From: Methylothermaceae bacteria B42
GTDB lineage: Bacteria; Pseudomonadota; Gammaproteobacteria; Methylococcales; Methylothermaceae
Assembly (NCBI GenBank): GCA_001566965.1
Contig: LSNW01000006.1
Span: 60,171 to 124,170 of the forward strand
Reading direction: 5' to 3'
DNA: 64,000 bases
The notes under the pieces are model-generated. The model worked only from the letters and a program-made list of their open reading frames with translations, was not told where the DNA came from and searched no databases. Shown here in pieces: positions 18,778-26,698 of this stretch (the stretch's first letter is position 1; the number at the start of each line of letters is the position of its first letter). The position numbers and the translations under genes were made by a program.

Positions 18778-19602
18778 ATGATAAAAACAATGGCAATCAG
18801 TGTTTTACTTTTTTTCAACATTCAATCCGTTTTCGCCGCGTTGATAGACAAAGGCAATGGCCTGCTTTATGAAGACGTTCTGAATGTGACATTTATCGCT
18901 GACCCACAAGGACTTGACAGGAGCAATATTCTTTCATTCGTTCGTCACGCGGGGGATGGAAAGGCATTCCTGTCTGTGCCAACGGGCGGTCCAAATGAAC
19001 AAGGCGCGGCCCAATTTGTGGCCACCCTCAACTACAAGGGCATCACCGGATGGCGCCTGCCGCATGCTTCAGGCGCCGGCTTTCGTCTTGGGTTTCCAGA
19101 TCCAAACATTTCCGATGCCGATTTGAAAAAATCTGAATTGGCTTATGTATATTACAGGGATTTTGGCAACCCGCCAGCCGCAATACCCTCACCGACGACT
19201 CCCGGCCAGAATGTACCCAACCCCGCGTATGATTTCAATAACTTGCGCACAGGCCCGTTCATATCTTTGCAAAAGGGCTATTACTGGATGGATGCGGCCT
19301 TCGATACTACCACCAACCCCGCTGTCTCGGTGGATGTTAACAGTAATGCCGTCACCGGCATAAATGTGCAGGATTGGGTATTCAATTTTGGGCAAGGCAG
19401 CCAGAGCAACTTTTTCGTCAACCGGGGCAACAACTTCAGCGGATTTGGCAATGCCCTCGAGAGGGCTTATATCCTGCCCGTCCATGATGGGGATGTCGCG
19501 GCGCAATTGAGCGCTGTCCCACTCCCTCCGGCGGTTTTTTTACTTTTTTCCGGAATCGCAATGGCCGTCCCTGCCCTTGGGAAACACCATAAAATCCGCT
19601 GA
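18778..19602 (+). CDS. Secreted protein with a PEP-CTERM-like sorting tail (DUF1566-like)
   Basis: The 274-residue protein starts with a signal peptide ending QSVFA and ends with VPLPPAVFLLFSGIAMAVPALGKHHKIR, a Pro-rich motif, hydrophobic helix and basic tail. This matches the VPLPxA-type PEP-CTERM sorting signal, which targets proteins to an exosortase. The body has LIDKGNGLLYEDVLNVTF, GWRLP and YILPVHDGDV, which resembles DUF1566/Lcl-type repeats found in bacterial surface proteins. AAGGAG lies 8 bases before the ATG. Its function is unknown; a role outside the cell, such as in the cell envelope or biofilm, is inferred. No exosortase gene is in this window. Confidence 0.75.
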   Translation: MIKTMAISVLLFFNIQSVFAALIDKGNGLLYEDVLNVTFIADPQGLDRSNILSFVRHAGDGKAFLSVPTGGPNEQGAAQFVATLNYKGITGWRLPHASGAGFRLGFPDPNISDADLKKSELAYVYYRDFGNPPAAIPSPTTPGQNVPNPAYDFNNLRTGPFISLQKGYYWMDAAFDTTTNPAVSVDVNSNAVTGINVQDWVFNFGQGSQSNFFVNRGNNFSGFGNALERAYILPVHDGDVAAQLSAVPLPPAVFLLFSGIAMAVPALGKHHKIR

Positions 19603-20144
19603 CCTCAACCCTTGCCTACCCCTCTGAAGCTTATTCAGAAGGGGTAGCTTCTCTCCCCAAACCTGTCCCCATTGAAAACACACAAAGACGACGGCATATG
19701 GCTACCGCCTAAAACTTGACCGAGTTCACAAAATTGAAAGAAATTTTCCTAGATCCAGGGCAGGAAACAAAGATTGTCTCTGGGTGATTCTGTGGCGCTG
19801 TCCTTTTTTGCCAACATGGTTTGCGATGTTTCCGTCCCTATAACCCAATTTATACAAGTATTAACTTGGGATCTCAGTAAGTGAGAAACCGAATCTTTGC
19901 TTCAAAACAACATTAATTCCATAGCTTGTGAAGCTGTTTTGAGGGCAATTGCCCCTCTTGAATTCCCCCTGTTTCTTCCTATGCTCAATCCATGGATGGC
20001 AGATTGATTTTCCAACGAAGGTATTAGTTTTCCTTGGGTTCTGCCACGGGGTTTTTTCCTGTAATTAGCCCTAGAACTTACGCAAGTTTTTTAGGTTCAA
20101 ATAGTAAAAAGGCGTCCAAAATTTAGGACGCGAGGTGGTTGGCA
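19603..20144. other. 542-base spacer
   Basis: Apart from the terminator-like hairpin at 19616-19647, I see no gene. Near the end a hairpin, GCGTCC-N8-GGACGC (20112-20131), directly precedes the ribosome site of the next gene. The 16 bases at 20111-20126 (GGCGTCCAAAATTTAG) recur with one A fewer at 23734-23748. Confidence 0.5.
19616..19647 (+). terminator. Terminator-like hairpin after the PEP-CTERM-like gene
   Basis: CTACCCCTCTGAA pairs with TTCAGAAGGGGTAG, one base bulged, around a short loop. It starts 13 bases after the stop codon at 19602. Only a weak pyrimidine run (CTTCTCTCCCC) follows, so it is a possible rather than a clear intrinsic terminator. Confidence 0.5.
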
Positions 20145-20588
20145 ATGAGCGTATTCTTTGCTCTATTCATGTTGTTTTGTTTATCCGGGACAGTCATTGC
20201 GCAAGCCCCCTTAGAGGATACCGAATGCCGGTATTGTTTAACGTCAAAATCAAGCCGATATGCCGGGTTGGGCAAGTTCGACTCTTATCTGAAGCGGCAG
20301 GAAAGCGCGGAGCAAACCCGGAAAAAAAACTTGAACCTTCTGGGTCGGATCCTGGGGGCGGGTAACTTTCTGGAAAACAAACAGTGGATATTGTCTTACG
20401 ACTTCAATAAGAAATTGAAGCTGCGGGATAATAAGCTGTTGTTTCGCTTCTTCGATAACAAAGTGGGCGGCGCGCTCAAACTTTCTCCCTCTAAAATACA
20501 GCTCAAGTTCCAAACTCAAGAGAATCAAGCGATCAAGCTGGACGCAAAGCGGCGTAAGATCTTCATCCGCTTTCAGATCGATTTTTGA
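20145..20588 (+). CDS. Hypothetical exported protein, 147 residues
   Basis: I do not recognise this protein. The start ATG at 20145 is chosen because GAGGTGG lies 6 bases upstream. The N-terminus MSVFFALFMLFCLSGTVIAQA is a signal peptide with a likely cleavage after AQA. A CRYC pair follows at about residue 28-31, which could bind metal or form a disulfide. The remainder is basic and alternates hydrophobic and charged residues (KLKLRDNKLLFRFFDNKVGGALKLSPSKIQLKF), a pattern that suggests beta strands. It lies on the plus strand between repeat-rich spacer DNA and the minus-strand merR. Confidence 0.6.
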   Translation: MSVFFALFMLFCLSGTVIAQAPLEDTECRYCLTSKSSRYAGLGKFDSYLKRQESAEQTRKKNLNLLGRILGAGNFLENKQWILSYDFNKKLKLRDNKLLFRFFDNKVGGALKLSPSKIQLKFQTQENQAIKLDAKRRKIFIRFQIDF

Positions 20589-20628
20589 GCGTTTTGTGGC
20601 AACACAATTTCAAGCATTTTGCCCATTA

Positions 20629-21036
20629 TTATCCCTTATCGCCCTCTTCCATATGGGATACGATGGGACAGCAAGCACTATCGGACTGACATTGGTTCAA
20701 AAGACTATCCAATTCCGACCGCAACACAGCAAGCTCGTGCATACGGTTGTCAATTTCACTTAACTTTTGACGAACCAACCGCTGTATTTCTCCCTTGGCC
20801 TGAAGTGGTTCCGTTCGTAGTTTGAGCAGTTCAGCAATTTCCGCCAAGGTAAAATCCATCTTCTTGGCCCGTTGAATAAAACGAAAACGGACTAAATCGT
20901 CCTGATCGTACCGCCGCCTGCCGCCTGAATCCCGGGAAACCGGGGGGAGCAAACCGATTTTTTCATAGTAACGCAAAGTGTCAACGGTGACTCCCAATAG
21001 AGCAGCGACTTGACCGATAGGATACCCTTTGCTCAT
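20629..21036 (-). CDS. MerR-family metal-responsive regulator
   Basis: MerR proteins bind a dyad inside promoters with a 19-20 bp spacer and unwind it on metal binding. The 135-residue protein starts MSKGYPIGQVAALLGV, then has the classic TVDTLRYYEKIGLLPP and GGRRRYDQDDLVRFRFI helix-turn-helix. A dimerisation helix and a C-terminal metal loop NQCQSDSACCPIV follow. That loop has the C-x5-CC-PI shape seen in CueR and ZntR. The Cys that ZntR, CadR and MerR carry near residue 77-82 is absent here. The ATG overlaps the NHL gene by 56 bases on the same strand in another frame. The likely target promoter is at 23261-23291. Confidence 0.88.
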   Translation of the reverse strand: MSKGYPIGQVAALLGVTVDTLRYYEKIGLLPPVSRDSGGRRRYDQDDLVRFRFIQRAKKMDFTLAEIAELLKLRTEPLQAKGEIQRLVRQKLSEIDNRMHELAVLRSELDSLLNQCQSDSACCPIVSHMEEGDKG

Positions 21037-21991
21037 CCTTTTTTTGCCATTTCTGAATTCTCTGATTGCCATGATCGACCACAAACACTTCGCCTGAAGC
21101 AGCCACGGCCACCGCCATGGCGCGGTCGAATTGACCCGGGGCTTGTCCATATTCGCCAAAAGCGGTGAGGAACCGGCCGCCAGCGGTAAATTTTTGCACC
21201 CGGTGGTTATAAAAATCCGCCACGTAAACACAACCATCGCTATCCAAGGTGACACCAGTCACAGTGGCGAACCAACCCGGGAAGGGCCCGAAAATATTGA
21301 CAGCAAAAGGACCGCCCCATTTCCTTCGAAAGGCTCCTTCTGCTGAAAACACTTGGATCCTGTCATTGTAACCGTCTGCGACAAACAATGTGCCGTCCCG
21401 CGCCACCGCCACAGCGGTGGGATAATTAAACTGTCCAGCCCAGATGCCGATCTTGCCGGTTTTCCCCCATTGGCGGACGAACTCTCCATCTTGATGCAAC
21501 CGCTGGATCCGCTGATTGTAGAAATCAGCCACATATATGTCCCCATCCGGTCCTACAGCGACCCCCGCTGGAGAATCGAACTCACCAGCGCCCTGCCCCG
21601 ACCGGCCAATTGCCCGTTGAAGTTTTCCATCAACGCCAAACAACCAGAGCTTGTCATGCCAGAAATCGGCGACATACAAAACCCCGTTTTGGTAGGCTAG
21701 ATTCATTGGCCGCCCCAAAATGCCCTGGCCAAAAGCACGTTTGAAGCGGCCTTCAAAATCGAACACCTGAATTCTTCCATTGCGGGAATCGCTGACGAAA
21801 ACCTCATTGCCGGATAGCGCGATACCGGTGGGATCTTGAAACAAAGCGGGGCCCTTGCCCGCCCCTCCCCAAGCAAGGACGAAGCGATATCCTGGTTCTT
21901 TGGGGGAAGGCATCCAGATCAGCCAGGCCAATAAAAGCCCAATCGAGAAAATGACCAGCCATGCCCGTCCCATACGCATCCATCCGCCCAT
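20981..21991 (-). CDS. NHL-repeat (beta-propeller) protein with N-terminal anchor
   Basis: The 336-residue protein begins with a hydrophobic helix (AWLVIFSIGLLLAWLIWM) and then about six NHL-type blades. Each blade shows a PxGIAL/VAV...DGDIYVADFYNQRIQ pattern, e.g. PTGIALSGNEVFVSDSRNGRIQ, PAGVAVGPDGDIYVADFYNQRIQRL and MAVAVAASGEVFVVDHGNQRIQKW. It is probably a periplasmic or membrane-anchored propeller that binds a partner or ligand. I chose the ATG at 21991, 14 bases after the preceding stop, with GGGGGGTG upstream. It sits between a beta-barrel gene and merR in a metal-type operon, which suggests a metal-linked role that is unproven. Confidence 0.82.
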   Translation of the reverse strand: MGGWMRMGRAWLVIFSIGLLLAWLIWMPSPKEPGYRFVLAWGGAGKGPALFQDPTGIALSGNEVFVSDSRNGRIQVFDFEGRFKRAFGQGILGRPMNLAYQNGVLYVADFWHDKLWLFGVDGKLQRAIGRSGQGAGEFDSPAGVAVGPDGDIYVADFYNQRIQRLHQDGEFVRQWGKTGKIGIWAGQFNYPTAVAVARDGTLFVADGYNDRIQVFSAEGAFRRKWGGPFAVNIFGPFPGWFATVTGVTLDSDGCVYVADFYNHRVQKFTAGGRFLTAFGEYGQAPGQFDRAMAVAVAASGEVFVVDHGNQRIQKWQKKDEQRVSYRSSRCSIGSHR

Positions 21992-22004
21992 GTCACCCCC
22001 CCTA

Positions 22005-22934
22005 TCAAAATGCAATGCGAAAACCGGTCCGGACAATCCAATCTTGTTCCAGGGCCTGGCCATTTAAGTTCTGCAACACTGGCAGTTGGACCACGCCTTC
22101 CAGCACCCAGCGGCGTGTCACATATTGAAAGCCGGGGGTGATAAACCAGCGCCAGCCACCGGAATCAGGCTCCCTGTGGCCTGAAATTTTGTTTTTCCAT
22201 TGGTGGCTGGCGTTGGTTTCCAGTACGCCGTATAGAAATCCGGGCAACCCGCCTTTCAATTGCCGGGGCCACAATCTATATTGCCAAGAGGCGTCCAAAC
22301 TAACCCTATCGCCCGCTTTAAAATGATTCGCTTTGCTATTGAAGCGGTAACTCAATTGTGCGTCGATCTGATAAGCCAAGGTCTGGCGCGAGATGACAAC
22401 GCCGGCCGTGCCATCCCAAGAGCCGGAACCTGGTTGCAGATCAGGCGGGAGACGGCCCTGGCTGTCGCGCGCATCCTCTTGACCGGTTGGCGCTTCAACC
22501 CCCAAAAAGGGCGCGATGCGGAAGGTGCCGCCCGGACGATCACGTTGATACAAGGTGTAACGGCTGAAAAGGAGCAGATCGCCGATACCGCCCGCGGACC
22601 GCCGTTCCCTGCCGGTACTAGTGTCCCGCGAAAGGGTCTTTTCCCCCACCACCGGAAGAACGCCGAACACCGTCCAGCGGGGAGAGACGCCGTAACCTAG
22701 CACCGACACGGAAGCCCAGCCACTCACTTTTCTCTTGACAGGCCCCGGATCGTTCGCCGCCCGGTTGACCACGAACAACTGCCGGAAAACGAATTCTCCT
22801 TGCGCCACCGGCAAAGCGGTATTGAATGTTACCGGGGCCGCACCAAGCCCTTCGCCAAATAGGCACAGGACAATTCCATAAAGAACCCGCCAAAAAAGTG
22901 CGAGGCAGGTTCCAATTCTAAGGGACCTTTTCAT
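22005..22934 (-). CDS. Outer-membrane beta-barrel protein (Phenol_MetA_deg-like)
   Basis: The 309-residue protein has a signal peptide ending GLGAAP and alternating aromatic beta strands. It ends in Phe (RTGFRIAF), the usual outer-membrane signature. The motifs SWDGTAGVVISRQ, GVEAPTG and YGVSPRWTVFGVLPVV match the family called putative MetA-pathway of phenol degradation or transporter. Such proteins often lie beside metal-transport genes. The start overlaps the HMA gene by 17 bases. It may form an outer-membrane channel for the substrate of the operon. Confidence 0.8.
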   Translation of the reverse strand: MKRSLRIGTCLALFWRVLYGIVLCLFGEGLGAAPVTFNTALPVAQGEFVFRQLFVVNRAANDPGPVKRKVSGWASVSVLGYGVSPRWTVFGVLPVVGEKTLSRDTSTGRERRSAGGIGDLLLFSRYTLYQRDRPGGTFRIAPFLGVEAPTGQEDARDSQGRLPPDLQPGSGSWDGTAGVVISRQTLAYQIDAQLSYRFNSKANHFKAGDRVSLDASWQYRLWPRQLKGGLPGFLYGVLETNASHQWKNKISGHREPDSGGWRWFITPGFQYVTRRWVLEGVVQLPVLQNLNGQALEQDWIVRTGFRIAF

Positions 22935-23226
22935 TTTCCGGCGCTAGCCGCAGCGAACGCAACGTGAATCCGGCTTCCTTGACCTTGGCGCCTAGCTGAT
23001 CCTTGGTTAAACGGTCAGGATCACGGGTAACTACCACGACTTGTCCCTTTTCAATATCAACGCGCACAGCCTGAACGCCTTTCAAAGTACGCAACCGCTT
23101 TTCGATCCCATAGGCACAAAAGGGACATCCCAAGCCATCCACACTCAGGATATATTCAGCGGCATGGGGTACGCTAGAGTAGCCAACGACCACGGCCAAC
23201 AGTGTAATCAACAAGCCCAATTTCAT
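22918..23226 (-). CDS. Exported heavy-metal-associated (HMA) protein with CPFC motif
   Basis: A 102-residue protein from the ATG at 23226, chosen because AAGGTAG lies 5 bases upstream. An N-terminal hydrophobic signal or anchor (KLGLLITLLAVVVGYSSVPHA) is followed by an HMA fold, YILSVDGLGCPFCAYGIEKRLRTLKGV. It contains the metal-binding pair CPFC, in the position of the MerP or CopZ CxxC. It is the first gene of the operon HMA-barrel-NHL-MerR and lies under a MerR-type promoter. The metal is not known. CPFC differs from the MerP and CopZ motifs, so neither mercury nor copper can be assumed. Confidence 0.87.
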   Translation of the reverse strand: MKLGLLITLLAVVVGYSSVPHAAEYILSVDGLGCPFCAYGIEKRLRTLKGVQAVRVDIEKGQVVVVTRDPDRLTKDQLGAKVKEAGFTLRSLRLAPENEKVP

Positions 23227-23260
23227 GACATCTACCTTTAAGTTCAAACCCATGATTTTC

Positions 23261-23291
23261 ACTCTAACACCTGAAGTTGACTCCAGGTCAA
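23261..23291 (-). promoter_or_regulatory. MerR-family promoter (TTGACC-19 bp-TAGAGT)
   Basis: On the minus strand the -35 is TTGACC (23286-23291) and the -10 is TAGAGT (23261-23266), with a spacer of exactly 19 bases. The dyad ACCTGGAGT-CA-ACTTCAGGT (23269-23288) lies inside the spacer. This stretched spacer with central dyad is the hallmark of MerR-controlled promoters. It lies about 35 bases before the HMA start codon. The MerR gene of this operon, at 20629-21036, is the natural regulator. Confidence 0.85.
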
Positions 23292-23401
23292 GGAAATGTC
23301 ATGTTCATTGTCCACTTCCATGACCATCCGCGCCCAACCGACATGAAGCGACGGAAAGTTGGATTGAGGGTAAAATTGGGGCTTTGAAGGATAGACTCCA
23401 C

Positions 23402-23722
23402 ATGCAAAACGAAGACGACATTACTGCTTTTTTATTCGCCAACGTCGGCGCGCCGTTTATTATCGGATTGGCGGTGGGTTATTTCGCCAAGAAAGCCATC
23501 AAGATGGCGCTTTTTCTCGGCGGACTGGGAATCGTGCTGCTGTTTGTCAGCGAGTATTATGGCTTTGCTGAGATTAGCGATGCCGGGCTCAAGACAGTCA
23601 CCAGCGCGATTACGGAACACGCCCGGGAATTTGGCGGTTTTTTGGTGGACCGGTTATCACAAATTACCGGCAAGGGTCTCAGCGCGGTGGCGGGGTTTTA
23701 TGCGGGTTTCAAATTGGGGTAA
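23402..23722 (+). CDS. FUN14-family membrane protein
   Basis: The 106-residue protein starts MQNEDDITAFLF at the ATG 23402; an in-frame TTG at 23384 lies upstream. It has a first hydrophobic stretch VGAPFIIGLAVGYFAKKAIKMALFLGG, another at GIVLLFVSEYYGF, and a Gly-rich end (VAGFYAGFKLG). This matches the FUN14 family, small bacterial relatives of a mitochondrial outer-membrane protein. The bacterial function is unknown. It is divergent from the MerR operon. Confidence 0.8.
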   Translation: MQNEDDITAFLFANVGAPFIIGLAVGYFAKKAIKMALFLGGLGIVLLFVSEYYGFAEISDAGLKTVTSAITEHAREFGGFLVDRLSQITGKGLSAVAGFYAGFKLG

Positions 23723-23757
23723 ATAAAATTCACGGCGTCCAAATTTAGCTCACGAAT

Positions 23758-23872
23758 GGTGCGCCGAGCGCACCCTAATCTTTAATAAATATTTGGCATT
23801 TCAAGACGTCATTATCATCGTCAGGTACGGTGCATTTCATGCACCAAGCATTTATGGTGCGCTAAGCGCACC
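23758..23872. repeat. Pair of GGTGCGC...GCGCACC hairpins
   Basis: Two similar hairpins, GGTGCGC-CGA-GCGCACC (23758-23774) and GGTGCGC-TAA-GCGCACC (23856-23872), flank about 80 bases. A third small hairpin, GGTGCATTTCATGCACC, lies between them (23829-23845). The second copy abuts the rluB stop codon and may act as its transcript end. Such units resemble REP-type repeats common in proteobacterial spacers. Confidence 0.6.
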
Positions 23873-24691
23873 CTACAAAGTTTGTTCTTGAACAAATGCC
23901 CGCAGTTGCTCAATTTCGCCGGTAGTCAATTCATAAACCCGCCCTTTTCTAAGTCCATCCGGCAAGACTACCGGCCCATACCGGACTCGAATCAACCGGC
24001 TCACGGTAACGCCTTGGGATTCCCACAGGCGCCGCACAATACGGTTACGGCCTTCTTTCAGTACTACTTTATACCAACGATTAGCACCATCGCCACCCGC
24101 GGATTCAATGGCCACGAAACGAGCCACGCCGTCTTCCAGCATAACCCCTTGCTGTAATTGCTCCAACATATCGCCGGTGACAGGGCCAAAAATCCGGACC
24201 GCGTATTCCCGCTCCAACTCGCTGGAAGGATGCATCAGTTGGTTGGCCAATTCGCCGTGATTGGTGAGGAGCAGTAATCCTTCGGTATTGATATCCAGGC
24301 GGCCCACGGAAATCCAGCGCCCCTTCTCCAATTTCGGCAAGCGTTTGAAAATCGTGGGACGGCCCTCCGGATCACGGCGGCTGACCACTTCTCCGGTAGG
24401 CTTGTGATAGGCCAACACGCGAATCGCCGCGCCCAGGCGCTTGTTCAAATGCACTATCCGGCCATTGACCTTGACCACATCTTCGCTGCGCCAGCGGTCT
24501 CCCAGCTGGGCCTGGCGGCCGTTGACCTGAATTTTTCCATCCCGGATCCAGCCTTCAATTTGCCGGCGCGAACCCAAACCGGCGTGAGCCAAGACCTTTT
24601 GCAAGCGTTCACCTTCCGGCAGCGGTACGCCAGGATTAGATTCAGTGGGTGGTTTGGGACGGGGTCTGGTTTTCCAGATCGGTTTGTTCAT
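23873..24691 (-). CDS. rluB: 23S rRNA pseudouridine(2605) synthase
   Basis: RluB converts U2605 of 23S rRNA to pseudouridine. An S4 domain (ERLQKVLAHAGLGSRRQIEGWIRDGKIQVNG) precedes the catalytic domain with the RsuA-type motif WISVGRLDINTEGLLLLTN, which includes the catalytic Asp. I set the start at 24691 (MNKPIWKTRPRP), giving 272 residues, because the open frame upstream lies inside scpB and reads as non-coding. It overlaps scpB by 50 bases. It is the last gene of the yciO-M50-scpA-scpB-rluB group. Confidence 0.92.
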   Translation of the reverse strand: MNKPIWKTRPRPKPPTESNPGVPLPEGERLQKVLAHAGLGSRRQIEGWIRDGKIQVNGRQAQLGDRWRSEDVVKVNGRIVHLNKRLGAAIRVLAYHKPTGEVVSRRDPEGRPTIFKRLPKLEKGRWISVGRLDINTEGLLLLTNHGELANQLMHPSSELEREYAVRIFGPVTGDMLEQLQQGVMLEDGVARFVAIESAGGDGANRWYKVVLKEGRNRIVRRLWESQGVTVSRLIRVRYGPVVLPDGLRKGRVYELTTGEIEQLRAFVQEQTL

Positions 24692-25199
24692 CTTGTTCCA
24701 ATTGTATGGGAGGCAGTTGCGCCAGGGTTTGCAGGTTGAAGTCGTCCAGAAAGCGTTTGGTGGTGGCGTACAGGGCAGGACGGCCGGGAACCTCCTTGTG
24801 CCCCACCACACGTATCCACTCCCGCTCCTGGAGGGTACGGATGATATTGCTGCTGACCGCCACCCCTCTGATGGCTTCAATATCGCCCCTTGTCACGGGT
24901 TGACGGTAGGCAATGATGGCAATGGTCTCAAGCAAGGCCCGGGAATAACGCCCCACTTTTTCCGGAAACAACCGGCTGACCCAGGGTGCCAGGTGCTTGC
25001 GCACTTGAAAGCGGTAACCGCTGGCCACCTGCACCAATTCCAACGGCCGCCCCTGGTATTCCTCTGCCAACTCATCCAAGATTTTTTCCAGGGTTTGACG
25101 ATCGGCGCCTTCATCCTCCAATAGGGATAATAATTGCGGTAGAGTCAAAGGTTCAGGAGAGGCGAACAACAGCGCTTCAACAATGTCTTTGAGATTCAT
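24642..25199 (-). CDS. scpB: Segregation and condensation protein B
   Basis: ScpB is a kleisin-binding winged-helix protein that dimerises and joins ScpA and SMC in the condensin-like complex. The 185-residue sequence starts MNLKDIVEALLFASPEPLTLPQLLSLL and has the typical ETIAIIAYRQPVTRGDIEAIRGVAVSSNIIRTLQEREWIRVVG, then the YATTKRFLDDFNLQTLAQLP tail. Its ATG directly follows the scpA stop (TAAATG). smc is not in the window. Confidence 0.96.
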   Translation of the reverse strand: MNLKDIVEALLFASPEPLTLPQLLSLLEDEGADRQTLEKILDELAEEYQGRPLELVQVASGYRFQVRKHLAPWVSRLFPEKVGRYSRALLETIAIIAYRQPVTRGDIEAIRGVAVSSNIIRTLQEREWIRVVGHKEVPGRPALYATTKRFLDDFNLQTLAQLPPIQLEQDEQTDLENQTPSQTTH

Positions 25200-26042
25200 T
25201 TAGGATTCAGTTGCGGGAAGTTGGATTCGAAGGGGTAACAAAGGTTCCGCTTGCAATACTTCCACCAAACCTTCCTTGCACAATTCCAGCAGCGCAAGAA
25301 AGGTGACCACCGCCCCGGCCCGGCCTTCGCTCTGGCTAAACAAAGACTCGAAAGCTACCGTCCTGTTTTCCTGCAGACCGGCCAAGATCCGGCTCATACG
25401 CTCGCGCACCGACAAACGCTCCCGCGCCACGGTATGGTGCTGTAATTGGCTGACACGCTGTAGTACTTGACGGAAAGCCTCTGCCAACGCCTCCACCGTT
25501 ACCTGGGGCAGCTTGGGTGGACGGCGGGGAAGATCCAAGTCCACATAAACGGGAAACTGATCCCGGTGCAACCGCGGCATTTCATCCATTACCGCCGCCG
25601 CCTGTTTGAATTTTTCGTACTCTTTAAGCCGGCGCACCAATTCCGCCCGCGGGTCCTCCTCCTCACTTTCGTTTTCCTTAGGCTTAGGCAACAAAAGCCG
25701 GGATTTGATTTCCGCCAACAGCGCCGCCATCAGCAAATATTCCGCCGCCAGCTCTATCTTGAGGTTTTCCATCAAGGCAATGTATTCGAGATATTGCTCG
25801 GTCACCTCGGCAATGGACACCAGCATGATATCGAGATTGCGTTTGCGAATCAGATACAGCAGCAAATCCAGCGGCCCTTCAAAGGTTTCTTCCAGAATAA
25901 CCCGCAAGGCATCGGGGGGGATGTAAAGATTCTCGGGCAATTCCGTAAAAGGGCTGCCGTGAAGGCGGGCCACTGGCGCGGATAGGTTCTCGGTTTGTGC
26001 CACCGGCAGTATTTTGATTTCCGCAGAGGAAGGCTGGCTCAT
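25200..26042 (-). CDS. scpA: Segregation and condensation protein A (kleisin)
   Basis: ScpA is the kleisin that bridges the SMC heads for chromosome compaction and segregation. The 280-residue protein carries the conserved FEGPLDLLLYLIRKRNLDIMLVSIAEVTEQYLEYI near residue 55, then YLLMAALLAEIKSRLLLPK, and a C-terminal winged helix (VVTFLALLELCKEGLVEV). It overlaps the peptidase gene upstream by 4 bases (ATGA) and abuts scpB. Confidence 0.96.
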   Translation of the reverse strand: MSQPSSAEIKILPVAQTENLSAPVARLHGSPFTELPENLYIPPDALRVILEETFEGPLDLLLYLIRKRNLDIMLVSIAEVTEQYLEYIALMENLKIELAAEYLLMAALLAEIKSRLLLPKPKENESEEEDPRAELVRRLKEYEKFKQAAAVMDEMPRLHRDQFPVYVDLDLPRRPPKLPQVTVEALAEAFRQVLQRVSQLQHHTVARERLSVRERMSRILAGLQENRTVAFESLFSQSEGRAGAVVTFLALLELCKEGLVEVLQAEPLLPLRIQLPATES

Positions 26043-26689
26043 GACAATCCGGCCAAACCAAAAAAGAAGCCTTGCAAGACCAAAATCGCCGGCCCTAAAA
26101 TCTTGCCCAACATGCCAGTGATCAATAGCAGCAATAAAATCGGCATGCCATAAGGCTCCAGCATGGCGACCTTGGCCGCCCAGCGATTCGGCAAAATACC
26201 CACCAGCACCCGGCCACCATCCAGCGGAGGAACAGGCAGCAGATTGAGGACCATCAATATCAGGTTAAAAAAGATTCCCGCAGCCGCCATATAAAGCAAC
26301 GGCACGCTGACATAAGGGATGGCCAGCCATGCCGCCAATTTGGCCAGCAAGGCCCACCCCAAGGCCATGAGTAAATTGGCGCCCGGTCCCGCCAGGGCCA
26401 CAATCGCCATGTCCCGCTTGGGGTTTCTGAGTTTGCCGAAGTCCACCGGCACCGGTTTTGCCCAGCCGAAGATAAATCCTCCCAGCAACATCATGACCAA
26501 CGGCACAACGATGGTGCCGATGGGATCAATATGTTTGATGGGGTTAATGGAAAGCCGGCCCAGCCTTTTGGCCGTGCTGTCTCCCAAGCGCCAGGCCACC
26601 CAGCCGTGAGCCACTTCGTGCAAGGTGATGGCAAACAATATCGGCAATATAAACACCGATATTTTTTGCGCCAAGGTCAATTCATCCAT
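26039..26689 (-). CDS. Site-2-protease-type (M50) membrane metalloprotease
   Basis: A 216-residue intramembrane zinc protease. The zinc motif HEVAH is at residues 24-28 (ITLHEVAHGW) and the third ligand region is LPVPPLDGGRV, where Asp is the ligand. About five membrane helices are visible. It is the compact SpoIVFB-like type without a PDZ domain. The substrate is unknown. It lies between yciO and scpA, a conserved gammaproteobacterial position. Confidence 0.9.
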   Translation of the reverse strand: MDELTLAQKISVFILPILFAITLHEVAHGWVAWRLGDSTAKRLGRLSINPIKHIDPIGTIVVPLVMMLLGGFIFGWAKPVPVDFGKLRNPKRDMAIVALAGPGANLLMALGWALLAKLAAWLAIPYVSVPLLYMAAAGIFFNLILMVLNLLPVPPLDGGRVLVGILPNRWAAKVAMLEPYGMPILLLLLITGMLGKILGPAILVLQGFFFGLAGLS

Positions 26690-26698
26690 TCAAACTTC

